A stretch of 64,000 bases of DNA from Paenibacillus allorhizosphaerae (GTDB lineage: Bacteria > Bacillota > Bacilli > Paenibacillales > NBRC-103111), in contig NZ_CAJVCE010000023.1 of the NCBI RefSeq assembly GCF_910594985.1, positions 52,468 to 116,467 on the forward strand, read 5' to 3'. The position numbers and the translations under genes were made by a program. The first letter of the stretch is position 1. Every line of letters starts with the position of its first letter. Of this stretch, positions 17,370 through 25,480 are shown one piece after another. The notes under the pieces are model-generated. The model worked only from the letters and a program-made list of their open reading frames with translations, did no database searches and was not told where the DNA came from.

Positions 17370-18404
17370 ATGACGATACGACCTAACATTGATCAGGTTC
17401 ACGGCAGCGAATCGGCAGAGCCGGCAACCGATAACGCCCGTAATGCAACTCAGCCTGCAAGCTTTGGGAGACGGAAGCTGGCCCACGTTCTCGCCGTGCT
17501 CAACGCCGTCGTGATCGGCCTTTCTTTTTTGCTCGTCAAGCTGACCTTAACTTACGCCGATCCGCTCGATACGCTGACTTACCGTTTTGCCGCCGCTTTT
17601 GTCATCATGATCCTTCCGGCAGCATTGGGTATCGTCAAACTGAGGTACCGCGGCAAACCGCTTTCTGTCTTACTGCTGCTATCTTCCTTATACCCCATCG
17701 GATATTTCTTGCTGCAAACATGCGGACTGCAATACGCCACTTCCGCGGAAGGCGGCATCATCAGCGCTTTTACGCCCATCGCCACGATGGTGCTGGCTTC
17801 CGTCTTTTTAAAAGAAAAGACGACCCTGCTGCAAAAGCTGTTCATTGCTTTGTCCACGTTCGGCGTCTCGTTCATCTTCGCGATGAAGGGCAGCGGGATC
17901 GATGTGTCGACCATGACCGGGATCGTACTGCTCCTGATCGCTTGCGTTCTCTTCGCCGGATACAGCGTATTGGCCCGCGCGGCTACTCGGCAGTTCAGCT
18001 CGGCGGAAATCAGCTGTTTTATGGTGGGCGCCGCCTTTGTCTCGATGCTGGTTGTATCCCTTACGACCCATGCGACCATGGGTACGCTTGGCGCATTCGT
18101 CGCTCCGCTCGCGAACGGCGCTTTTGTTGCAATCATCGTTGCTCTCGGTGCCGTGCAGTTCGCAACGGCCTTCATGGCCAACTACATCCTCTCCAAAATC
18201 GAAGCGTCCAAAATGAGCGTGTTCGCCAACTTGTCCACGGTTGTATCCATTGCTTCGGGAGCCGTATTTTTGCAGGAAGCCGTGACGTGGTATCATCTCG
18301 TCGGTTCCGCCTTCATTATCGCCGGAGTAATCGGAACGAACGTATCGGCGAGGCATGCGCTGTCGAGCCAAACTCGAAAACCAATCGCAAAAGCGAGGTC
18401 CTGA
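17370..18404 (+). CDS. EamA/DMT-superfamily transporter
   Basis: Membrane protein of 344 residues with ten hydrophobic segments arranged as two EamA repeats (first near residues 36-165, second near 180-330). The cytosolic N-terminus is about 30 residues long. Typical features are the LTLTYADPLDTLTYRFAAA start of helix 2 and ASVFLKEKTTLLQKLFIA at the end of the first repeat. DMT members export amino acids, drugs or metabolites; the substrate is not readable. GGAGG lies 10 bases before the ATG. Expression from the strong promoter at 17250 must be tightly repressed by the operator pair. Confidence 0.85.
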   Translation: MTIRPNIDQVHGSESAEPATDNARNATQPASFGRRKLAHVLAVLNAVVIGLSFLLVKLTLTYADPLDTLTYRFAAAFVIMILPAALGIVKLRYRGKPLSVLLLLSSLYPIGYFLLQTCGLQYATSAEGGIISAFTPIATMVLASVFLKEKTTLLQKLFIALSTFGVSFIFAMKGSGIDVSTMTGIVLLLIACVLFAGYSVLARAATRQFSSAEISCFMVGAAFVSMLVVSLTTHATMGTLGAFVAPLANGAFVAIIVALGAVQFATAFMANYILSKIEASKMSVFANLSTVVSIASGAVFLQEAVTWYHLVGSAFIIAGVIGTNVSARHALSSQTRKPIAKARS

Positions 18405-18531
18405 AATCAAAATTTCGCAAAAAACACTGACATACTGTTGTCAGCCCTCCGCAGCTATAATAACTAACAAAGCAGCTTAGCAGTCAGCCTGCGGGCGTTA
18501 ATTTGGTTATATTTTGAGGAGGAAACTGGCG

Positions 18532-18960
18532 ATGAGCAGTTCGAACACATTACGAGGACTTACTACCGTCACTTTATGGGCGGATGATCTGGCGGCAGCC
18601 AAACGGTGGTATAGCGAGCTACTGGGAATCGAGCCTTACTTTGAAGTAGCGGACGGATATTGCGAGTTTCGCATCGGCGACTATCAACATGAGCTGGGTC
18701 TGATCAATCGACGTTATGCGCCCGAAGGTGCGGCGGCTACACCCGGTGGCCTTATCGTCTACTGGCATGTCGACGATGTGGCTGCGACGCTTGAGAAGCT
18801 GCTGTCGATGGGGGCGACCGTGTACGAGACGATCACGGACCGCGGCCACGGTTTCGTCACGGCTTCCGTCGTCGATCCGTTCGGGAACATTGTAGGCATC
18901 ATGTATAACCCGCATTATTTGCAGGTGTTGGAGCGGTTTCAAAAGGAAAGCGGGGAATGA
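18532..18960 (+). CDS. VOC-family protein
   Basis: Protein of 142 residues with a complete glyoxalase fold: WADDLAAAKRWYSELLGIEP at the N-terminus, a central repeat LIVYWHVDDVAATLEKLLSM, and the closing VVDPFGNIVGIMYNPHY. A strong AGGAGGAA precedes the ATG at 18532. It is 127 bases downstream of the EamA gene and could be cotranscribed with it, although no promoter or terminator in the gap settles this. Substrate unknown. Confidence 0.82.
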   Translation: MSSSNTLRGLTTVTLWADDLAAAKRWYSELLGIEPYFEVADGYCEFRIGDYQHELGLINRRYAPEGAAATPGGLIVYWHVDDVAATLEKLLSMGATVYETITDRGHGFVTASVVDPFGNIVGIMYNPHYLQVLERFQKESGE

Positions 18961-18982
18961 ATCCGTCCCGAAGCATATGCAA

Positions 18983-19024
18983 AGACGCTTTCAAGTCCAC
19001 TAGGTAATCGGGATGAAAGCGTCT
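18983..19024. terminator. Hairpin between convergent VOC and sigZ genes
   Basis: Ten-base inverted repeat AGACGCTTTC/GAAAGCGTCT around a 22-base loop. T-runs are short on both sides, so termination is likely but not certain. Confidence 0.5.
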
Positions 19025-19088
19025 CTGCGTATACATATGGATGTCACCACGGGACTTATCGCAGCAGGCGCAGCATTTCCCGCAATCG

Positions 19089-19667
19089 TTAGTTGCACTT
19101 CGCTGAACGAGGCTTCGATTTTCGCTTTGCACGCGGCTGGTCCAGCACAACGTTATAGTCGATAATATTACCATACCGGTCCGACTTAACTTCGCAGCAG
19201 CTGGTCATCATTTCTTTCACCAGCTCGCGGCCTCGCTGAACTCTCGATTTCGCTCCGGAATACGAAATATCCAGATGCTCGCTGAGCTGCTTTTGCGACA
19301 TCCCTTTGAGGTCGGCCAGCTCAAGCGCTTCCCGGTATTTATCCGGCAATCGGGCAAGGATCGACATCATGCCTTCCGTCGCTTCCGGCGAATAATCGGG
19401 GACAGGCTCTTCTTCCGCGGCAACAACGCCATCCGGCAGCGTCTCCGTCCTTCGCACCTTCCGGTAATGATCGGCAATACAGTTGCGGGCGATTTGAAAA
19501 AGCCAAGCGCGCCGCTTGTCCTCGTCCTTCAACAGGGCCATTCCTTCGTAAGCCTTCATAAACACATTTTGCACAATATCTTCAGCGTCGGCGTGATCGT
19601 TCGTTTTTAACCGGACGAAATTCCGCACGTGCTCATAATATTCATCCCATAGCGACTCCAGCTTCAT
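19089..19667 (-). CDS. sigZ: ECF sigma factor, SigZ type
   Basis: Sigma factor of 192 residues with region 2 (DHADAEDIVQNVFMKAYEGM) and region 4 (YREALELADLKGMSQKQLSE). Close to the C-terminus is a CC...DRYGNIIDYN stretch that I associate with SigZ. No anti-sigma gene is adjacent, as is usual for SigZ. The ATG at 19667 is behind GGAGAG; a longer frame upstream has no better site. Divergent from an aldo/keto reductase. The regulon is unknown. Confidence 0.82.
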   Translation of the reverse strand: MKLESLWDEYYEHVRNFVRLKTNDHADAEDIVQNVFMKAYEGMALLKDEDKRRAWLFQIARNCIADHYRKVRRTETLPDGVVAAEEEPVPDYSPEATEGMMSILARLPDKYREALELADLKGMSQKQLSEHLDISYSGAKSRVQRGRELVKEMMTSCCEVKSDRYGNIIDYNVVLDQPRAKRKSKPRSAKCN

Positions 19668-19770
19668 AGGCCATCTCTCCCTACGCCAAAAATTATTTCG
19701 TTCTTTTGCGTCCATTTCGTTTGGCCTCCGTCCCCATTAGTGTAAACCAAATTCAGGAGGGTGAAAAGAA

Positions 19771-20790
19771 ATGAAATACAATTTGCTTGGCAATACGGGA
19801 GTGCTGGTGTCGGAAATCGCCTTAGGTACGATGACATTTGGAGGCGGCAGCCAATGGGGCGTCTTCGGTTCGCTTGACGAACAAGAAGCCGGGCTGCTTG
19901 TCGATCAGGCAATGGATACGGGCGTCAACTTTTTTGATACGGCCAACATATACGCGGATGGACGTTCGGAGGAAATTCTCGGGAAAACGTTAAAAACGAA
20001 AAGGCACCAAGCCGTCATCGCCACAAAGGTAAGAGGTCGGATGGGACCCGGCCCGAACGAGCTTGGTTTATCGAGGCTGCATATTATCCGCCAAGTCGAA
20101 GAAAGTCTGCGGCGGCTCGGAACGGACTATATCGATCTGTATCAAATTCATAACCCGGATCAATTAACGGACTGGGAAGAAACGCTGCGGGCGCTCGACG
20201 ATCTGGTTCGCAGCGGCAAGGTGCGCTACATCGGCTCTTCCAATATGACCGGGTGGAGCCTGATGAAAACGCGCGGGCTCTCGCAGCTTCATGGACTGCA
20301 TGCGTTCAAAAGCAGCCAGTCCTATTACTCGCTGGCTGCGCGCGAAATTGAACGGGAGATCATCCCGGCGCTGAGGGATCAGAATATGGGCTTAATCGTC
20401 TGGAGCCCGCTGGCGGGCGGTTTTTTATCCGGCAAGTATACCCGGGACAATTTGAATGACAGCATTGGTCGTCATGCCAAACTCGCTTTCCCGCCGGTAG
20501 ACCTCGAAAAGGTGTTCCCGATCCTTGATGTGCTCCGCGACATTGCTGCAGCCCGCGAAACGACGGTAGCTCGAGTCGCTCTGGCTTGGCTGCTTCATCA
20601 GCCGGCCGTGACCAGCGTCATCGTCGGAGCGAAGCGCCCCGAGCAGCTGCACGATAATTTGGCGGCAAGCGGCATCGTGCTGCAGCCGGATGAGTTATCC
20701 CGGCTCGACGAAGTCAGTCGCTTGCCGATCGAGTACCCGGCGTGGCCGTTCATGGAGGAAGATGATTCCATCATCAGAAAGCTTTCGTAA
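19771..20790 (+). CDS. Aldo/keto reductase
   Basis: NADPH-dependent reductase of 339 residues with a TIM-barrel fold. The catalytic tetrad can be placed at Asp56, Tyr61, Lys86 and His127 (FFDTANIYADG, ATKVRG, YQIHNPD). The C-terminal cofactor region VTSVIVGAKRPEQLHDNLAA is intact. It should reduce aldehydes or ketones in the cytosol. AGGAGGG precedes the ATG. Divergent from sigZ (103 bases between starts) and closed by a strong terminator. Confidence 0.9.
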   Translation: MKYNLLGNTGVLVSEIALGTMTFGGGSQWGVFGSLDEQEAGLLVDQAMDTGVNFFDTANIYADGRSEEILGKTLKTKRHQAVIATKVRGRMGPGPNELGLSRLHIIRQVEESLRRLGTDYIDLYQIHNPDQLTDWEETLRALDDLVRSGKVRYIGSSNMTGWSLMKTRGLSQLHGLHAFKSSQSYYSLAAREIEREIIPALRDQNMGLIVWSPLAGGFLSGKYTRDNLNDSIGRHAKLAFPPVDLEKVFPILDVLRDIAAARETTVARVALAWLLHQPAVTSVIVGAKRPEQLHDNLAASGIVLQPDELSRLDEVSRLPIEYPAWPFMEEDDSIIRKLS

Positions 20791-20870
20791 GCGTTAGCGA
20801 GTGTTCCGAGGTTAAAATTCACGTCTTCCCGTCCGCGCACGGAACGCTCGCGGTCCGCTCCCTAAGGCTC

Positions 20871-20910
20871 GACAAAAACGCCATTACGATCATGTAGTGA
20901 CGTTTTTGTC
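20871..20910. terminator. Bidirectional terminator
   Basis: Ten-base perfect inverted repeat GACAAAAACG/CGTTTTTGTC with a further paired TTAC/GTAG inside. It separates the convergent aldo/keto reductase and ABC exporter genes and has T-runs in both directions. Confidence 0.85.
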
Positions 20911-20917
20911 CTGTAGC

Positions 20918-22654
20918 CTACAGCTTTAGCTGCATATTATATAACTTCGCATAGGTACCATCCGATGCGATTAACTCTTCATGCGTGCCCTGCTCCTCAA
21001 TCCCTTTATCGGAAAGCACAACGATACGCTGTGCATTTCTGACGGTGGACAAACGGTGGGCTATGACCAGCGTGGTGCGATTATCGGTTAGCTTCTCCAG
21101 TGACGCTTGAATCGCCTTTTCGCTTTCGTTATCGAGCGAGCTTGTCGCTTCATCCAAAATAAGAATGGGCGGATTTTTCAAGAAAACGCGGGCAATGCTC
21201 AGCCTCTGCTGCTGCCCTCCGGATAATTTGACGCCGCGTTGACCGATGTCCGTATCGTACCCGTTCGGCAGTTCCATAATGAAATCATGCGCATTCGCCT
21301 TCTTGGCCGCCTCGATGATCTCTTCCTGGCTCGCATCCATGTTGCCGTAGCGAATATTGTCCAGGACGCTTCCGGCAAACAAATACACATCTTGTTGGAC
21401 GATGCCTATGTTCCTTCTCAATGCGTATAAGCTGATATCTTTGATATTGTTGCCGTCCAGAAGGATTTCCCCCTCGTTCGCCTCATAAAAGCGGGGAACC
21501 AAAAAGCATAACGTCGTTTTGCCGACGCCGGAAGGGCCCACGAAGGCAACGTATTCTCCGGCTTGAATATGCAGCGACACGTTCTTCAATACTTCATCGT
21601 GGTCCTCTTTGTATTTGAAGCTTACATTTCGAAACTCCACCTCTCCCCGAACGCGCGTCAGTTCAAACGCATCGTCGGAGTCCTTGATTTCCGGCTCGAC
21701 TTCCAAAATGTCCATAAACCGGTCGAACCCGGTAATGCCCTCCTGGTACAGCCTGGCGAAATTCACCAGCCTCTGAATCGGCTCGATCAGAATGCCGATG
21801 CATAAAAAGAAAGTCAGCAAATCGGCCAAGTCCAAAGACGCATGAACCATAGCGGCTCCGCCAAAGACGATCACGGCGATCGTAATGAGCTGGGTGAACG
21901 CGATCAGCCCTTCGTGAAACAGCGTCTCGCTTTTATATCCGGCTCCCCGGCTCTGCACGAATCGGTCGTTTGCGTAAGCGAACTTCATTTTTTCGATATG
22001 CTCGTTGGTGAATGACTTTACGACCCGAATGCCCGACAGGGTATCTTCCACTTGCGCGTTAATATCGCCGATCCGGTCTTTGCTTTCCCGCAGGGCGACA
22101 TTCATTTTCTTATTAAAGTAGAAGGCATAAACCGCCATGACGGGTAAAAACAGAAAGACGATGAGCGTAAGCTTCACATCGATATGGATAAGGATGGCGA
22201 ATGCACCGGCAAACTTCAACGCGGAAATGACGATATCTTCCGGACCGTGATGATATAATTCCGTAAGCGACAAAATATCGTTCGTCGTCCGGGTCATTAG
22301 TTGGCCTGTTTTTTGTTCGTCGTAAAAGCGGAACGACAGCTTCTGCAAATGATCGAACAACTCGCTACGCATGTCGCTTTCCATCTTGGCGCCCATCAAG
22401 TGCCCCTGATATGAAATAAACATGTTGCAAAACGTATGAACGATTACGAGTACGACCATCAGAGCGCCCATCGCGTAAATTCGGTTCAGCGCATCGGGCA
22501 TCTCTTGTTGCAGCACATTGATCGTGATGTATCTTATACATAGCGGCAGGATCAGCGTAATGGCCGATACAATGAATGCGCACGCCAAGTCTGCGTACAG
22601 CAAACCCAAATACGGCTTGTAATAAGACAAAAATTTCCTCGTTCGAGAGTTCAA
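20918..22654 (-). CDS. ABC exporter, fused permease/ATPase (MsbA/LmrA type)
   Basis: Half-transporter of 578 residues: six membrane helices in the first 310 residues, then an ATPase domain. Walker A (GPSGVGKTTL), signature (LSGGQQQR), Walker B (ILILDEATSSLD) and the switch histidine (IAHRLS) are all intact, so it is likely active as a homodimer exporting lipids or drugs. The start is a TTG at 22654 with GGAGG 8 bases before it. The 5' leader can fold into two alternative hairpins, one of which hides this ribosome site (see 22663-22701). Confidence 0.88.
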   Translation of the reverse strand: MNSRTRKFLSYYKPYLGLLYADLACAFIVSAITLILPLCIRYITINVLQQEMPDALNRIYAMGALMVVLVIVHTFCNMFISYQGHLMGAKMESDMRSELFDHLQKLSFRFYDEQKTGQLMTRTTNDILSLTELYHHGPEDIVISALKFAGAFAILIHIDVKLTLIVFLFLPVMAVYAFYFNKKMNVALRESKDRIGDINAQVEDTLSGIRVVKSFTNEHIEKMKFAYANDRFVQSRGAGYKSETLFHEGLIAFTQLITIAVIVFGGAAMVHASLDLADLLTFFLCIGILIEPIQRLVNFARLYQEGITGFDRFMDILEVEPEIKDSDDAFELTRVRGEVEFRNVSFKYKEDHDEVLKNVSLHIQAGEYVAFVGPSGVGKTTLCFLVPRFYEANEGEILLDGNNIKDISLYALRRNIGIVQQDVYLFAGSVLDNIRYGNMDASQEEIIEAAKKANAHDFIMELPNGYDTDIGQRGVKLSGGQQQRLSIARVFLKNPPILILDEATSSLDNESEKAIQASLEKLTDNRTTLVIAHRLSTVRNAQRIVVLSDKGIEEQGTHEELIASDGTYAKLYNMQLKL

Positions 22655-22662
22655 TTCGGTTT

Positions 22663-22701
22663 CCTCCGTTATTGCGGAGGGTTACCGTGCGATAGCCCTC
22701 C
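22663..22701 (-). promoter_or_regulatory. Leader with two mutually exclusive hairpins over the ribosome site
   Basis: Read on the minus strand, GGAGGG (22696-22701) can pair with CCCTCC (22676-22681), extended inside by TATC/GGTA. CCTCCG (22675-22680) can instead pair with CGGAGG (22663-22668), which contains the Shine-Dalgarno site of the exporter. Only one of the two can form. The first frees the ribosome site and the second hides it. This is the layout of a translational switch; the signal is unknown. Confidence 0.55.
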
Positions 22702-22843
22702 TGATTATGTTCGTTAGTACGTGCCGTCTTGTTCTCATCGTAAACACCCTTTCCATTGGTTTATGCCGTAGAGTATACGGCGGTATTTGCAATCCACATC
22801 ATGATGAAGCGGCAGAAGAACCATCTGGACCGAACGAAGCAAC

Positions 22844-23714
22844 TTAAGAGCCGGCATATTTCGTCAGGATATGTTTTAACTCAGGGATCCGTTTGTCATA
22901 GTACATTAACGCCTTCATCGTGCAGATCACTTCTTTTGTCCCGAGCTCTTGCTCCTGTATCGTATCGCTCTTCATGCCTAATGACCGTTTCATATTGTAT
23001 TCCAGCCAATCCAGTTTTCCTTTACGCTCGCAGCGCAGCGGAAATATCATCAACGATAGGTCCGGCGGTTTGAACGTAACTTTCGATTACGGCTTCAAAT
23101 CGTTCTTGATCCAAAGCCTCCGTATCCGCTCCCGACCAGGCTAAAGCGACATTAACGAGCTCTTGCAGCGGGTTCGTGCAGCCTGCCGCCTCCCAATCAA
23201 TAATGAACGGGCGATGACGGCGATCCCACAATACATTTTTGCAATCCATATCTCTATGACTAATGACTTGACGCGTAAGCAACCGCTCCGACGCTTCGTC
23301 CGCTTGCCGTTTCCATTTCGTCAGCAGAGGCTCCAGATTTATTAAATCATTCGTCCAGCTTTGCTCGCTGCCTGTGTACTTTTTCCAACCGATCGGAACT
23401 GCAGCGGGCTTCTTCCGCTCTTAATAACGGCCTTCTACTTCATTCAAGCAAGGGTGGCTATCAATGGTCGTAATGGCGGGGATCTGGTTAAGGCAAGCTG
23501 TTCGCGCAACGTTTTCTGAAAATATAAATTTGCCGACCGCCGTTTCCCGCTTCATGATACGAGGATTTAAGACTTTAACGGCATACGCCCCGTGGTCGGT
23601 CTCGACTTTCATCATTTGATGCAAAAGGCCCCCGAACACGGGCTCCGGCGCAGCAAGTATTGTGCCCAAGTTCAATTTGCGGCATAGCTGTTCCATCGGT
23701 TCGTCTGGCATCAT
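22844..23714 (-). pseudogene. Broken aminoglycoside-phosphotransferase-like gene
   Basis: Three pieces of one kinase lie in order but in different frames. The N-terminal lobe is at 23421-23714 (GAYAVKVLNPRIMKRETAVG). The catalytic part is at 23022-23410, with an intact VISHRDMDCKNVLWD loop and IIDWEAAG motif. The C-terminal tail is at 22844-23053 (SDTIQEQELGTKEVICTMKA). A stop after NEVEGRY and missing sequence of perhaps 40-60 residues separate the first two; a frameshift separates the last two. The protein cannot be made whole. Confidence 0.85.
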
Positions 23715-23786
23715 TTACCTCCCGTATCCGCTTTGTGTCCCATCGCTTTACTTTGGAAGACTCGAGAACGACCTCGCCACGGTTAA

Positions 23787-23933
23787 TTATAAGCGCTGCC
23801 CTGTCAAATACCAGTGACGGAATCGTTTAAACCAAAAAATCGGCTGCGATAAGTCGAACGCATGATTACTTCGGAGACCGCGGATGATCGCTGCCATGCC
23901 GTCCGGCAATAAACCATATATCTCGTTTACACT
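23787..23933 (-). pseudogene. C-terminal relic of an unidentified gene
   Basis: A frame without start codon reads IYGLLPDGMAAIIRGLRSNH, then AFDLSQPIFWFKRFRHWYL, and stops shortly after. The composition is strongly protein-like, with many aromatic residues and arginines, and it ends cleanly in a stop. The upstream part is cut by a stop at 23934. The family was not recognised. It sits between two other damaged or degenerate genes. Confidence 0.4.
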
Positions 23934-23986
23934 TTACTTCACAAAGGAATCCGGTTTTCGTAATCAGGTAGCTAGAGTTCGTTGAA

Positions 23987-25018
23987 CTATCGCGAACTAG
24001 GCCCAGGCGAAGCTGACACAGACCGCAAAGTAAATTGAAATATATGGTAAACGCCTAACGAATGCAGTAACCACAAGGATTTGAACAAATGTTCCGAATT
24101 TATTTTTGGAATTGGAACCTGGTGATCCGGCACGCCATAGTCCTCACTCAAACAAGCGGAAAACCACCATCGGAAGCGAGATTTTATTCCGGTACTCATC
24201 AAACTCGGAACTTTCTTCAATACAGACGAGGCAGCCTCCTTTGCCATTTGACTAACAAGCTCACCATGGCAAGGGTGATCCTCCCATTGTTTTGAAACTA
24301 TCTCTAGGAAGGCGGTCGCATGCCGTCTAGCATCTGACAGTATATGAATGTTTAAGGCATTGCCTTTATGCCTGATCTTATTCCCGGAAATAAAAGCCTC
24401 TAGCCAGGCATCATAGCCGCGAAATCCGGATTCCATGTTGATAAACGAAAGCCCATCCCGGCTGTAAGCGTGATCAAGGATCGCCTCAAGAGCCATTTTA
24501 AACATGTCCTGACGATCGGTATTCAAGGACTCCTGAACGCTTGCAAGACATAAGATGCGGCGATTCGGCAACTGTTCGTAGGGGATCGCCCCATCCCTTT
24601 TGCTGTCCTTCACGTAGAGGATCTGTTTTTCATCATCCAAACCATAGATCACGCCAAATTGTTTGGAAAAAAAGTCCCACCCCACCACTGGGATACCGCA
24701 GCACATTCGTTCGCGGATCGTATCGATGATATTAGTCAATAAAGTTGGCGTTATCGTTTTGACGGGAGGACATAAATTTAACGGCTTAAAACCCAGAGCA
24801 AGAAAGCCGCGCCGCAAGGACTGTCCCCCATGGAACCGATAGAGGCTGTCTGTCTCGATCGTATTCGATCGAACGTTAATGCGGAACGCATGCGAGGTAT
24901 AGCGCATCACTTCAGATAAGGATAGTTTTGCTTTATCCGTAGACTGAAGTACGGCATGCATCGTTGTGGCAATCTTAGTTGGGGACTGTTCGAGTTGGAC
25001 GTTTATAATAGGGTTCAA
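23987..25018 (-). CDS. C39/BtrH-like fold protein of unknown function
   Basis: Protein of 343 residues. The segments LSLSEVMRYTSHAFRINV, CCGIPVVGWDFFSKQFGVIY and GLDDEKQILYVKDSKR resemble the papain-like C39/BtrH N-terminal fold found in many Bacillales proteins that act on peptides or acyl carriers. The cysteine normally found before the first helix is absent (KIATTMHAVL stands there), so it may be inactive or work differently. The C-terminus (SVSASPGPSSR) looks like a run-out after a frameshift. AGGAGAAC precedes the start. Assignment is tentative. Confidence 0.5.
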   Translation of the reverse strand: MNPIINVQLEQSPTKIATTMHAVLQSTDKAKLSLSEVMRYTSHAFRINVRSNTIETDSLYRFHGGQSLRRGFLALGFKPLNLCPPVKTITPTLLTNIIDTIRERMCCGIPVVGWDFFSKQFGVIYGLDDEKQILYVKDSKRDGAIPYEQLPNRRILCLASVQESLNTDRQDMFKMALEAILDHAYSRDGLSFINMESGFRGYDAWLEAFISGNKIRHKGNALNIHILSDARRHATAFLEIVSKQWEDHPCHGELVSQMAKEAASSVLKKVPSLMSTGIKSRFRWWFSACLSEDYGVPDHQVPIPKINSEHLFKSLWLLHSLGVYHIFQFTLRSVSASPGPSSR

Positions 25019-25089
25019 AATAAGTTCTCCTCGTAAGTTGATTTATGTATACCTCGTCCAGGATCGCAGTACAGCGCCACGTCTGCTCC

Positions 25090-25152
25090 TTAGACAATCA
25101 TTTTGAGAATATCCTGATTAATGATTTGACACGAGGCGTTTATCTGGTCCAT
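25090..25152 (-). CDS. Possible 20-residue leader peptide or gene remnant
   Basis: A minus-strand ATG stands 7 bases behind a strong GGGAGG and opens a 20-codon frame (MDQINASCQIINQDILKMIV). The stop lies 71 bases upstream of the 343-residue gene. The start resembles that of an acyl carrier protein, but no carrier domain follows in any frame. It may be a true short peptide, a leader, or the stub of a deleted gene. Confidence 0.3.
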   Translation of the reverse strand: MDQINASCQIINQDILKMIV

Positions 25153-25383
25153 TTCATTTCCTCCCAAAAACATATACCCATTAATTACCATTTCACGTCG
25201 ATTTTACCGAGCGTATGTTCGTTTGTAGAGATGAAATTATTTCTTTCGAAGTACATCTTTATAATGTAAACTGCCAGTTAGCACAACGCGGCTACATTGC
25301 TACCTGTTTCTCCGAGTACTACCTAATCGGAGAATAACGGCGTACATTACGCTTTAGGTTTTAGACGAATACAGTAGACAGAA
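25153..25383. other. Intergenic, nothing recognised
   Basis: AT-rich stretch between the small frame and the pectate-lyase terminator. No gene, repeat or clear promoter was seen. Confidence 0.3.
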
Positions 25384-25429
25384 AAAAGGTGCAGCCTCCT
25401 TTTTCTCAAGAAAGGAAACTACACCTTTT
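25384..25429 (-). terminator. Terminator of the pectate lyase gene
   Basis: Long stem AAAGGTG-AG...CCTTT/AAAGG...CT-CACCTTT, ending on the minus strand in TTTTTT, 52 bases after the stop codon. Confidence 0.8.
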
Positions 25430-25480
25430 AGGCTTTTATTGGCTATTTTTTAAGCTATCCACTCTAAATACTCTAAATGA

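Noticed and set aside
23785..23820. TTGACA followed by TATAAT on the minus strand
   Set aside because: The spacer is only 10 bases, too short for sigma-A, and the TATAAT lies at the stop codon of a relic frame.
25090..25152. Acyl carrier protein
   Set aside because: Only the first residues resemble one. No phosphopantetheine serine motif follows in any frame before the next gene.
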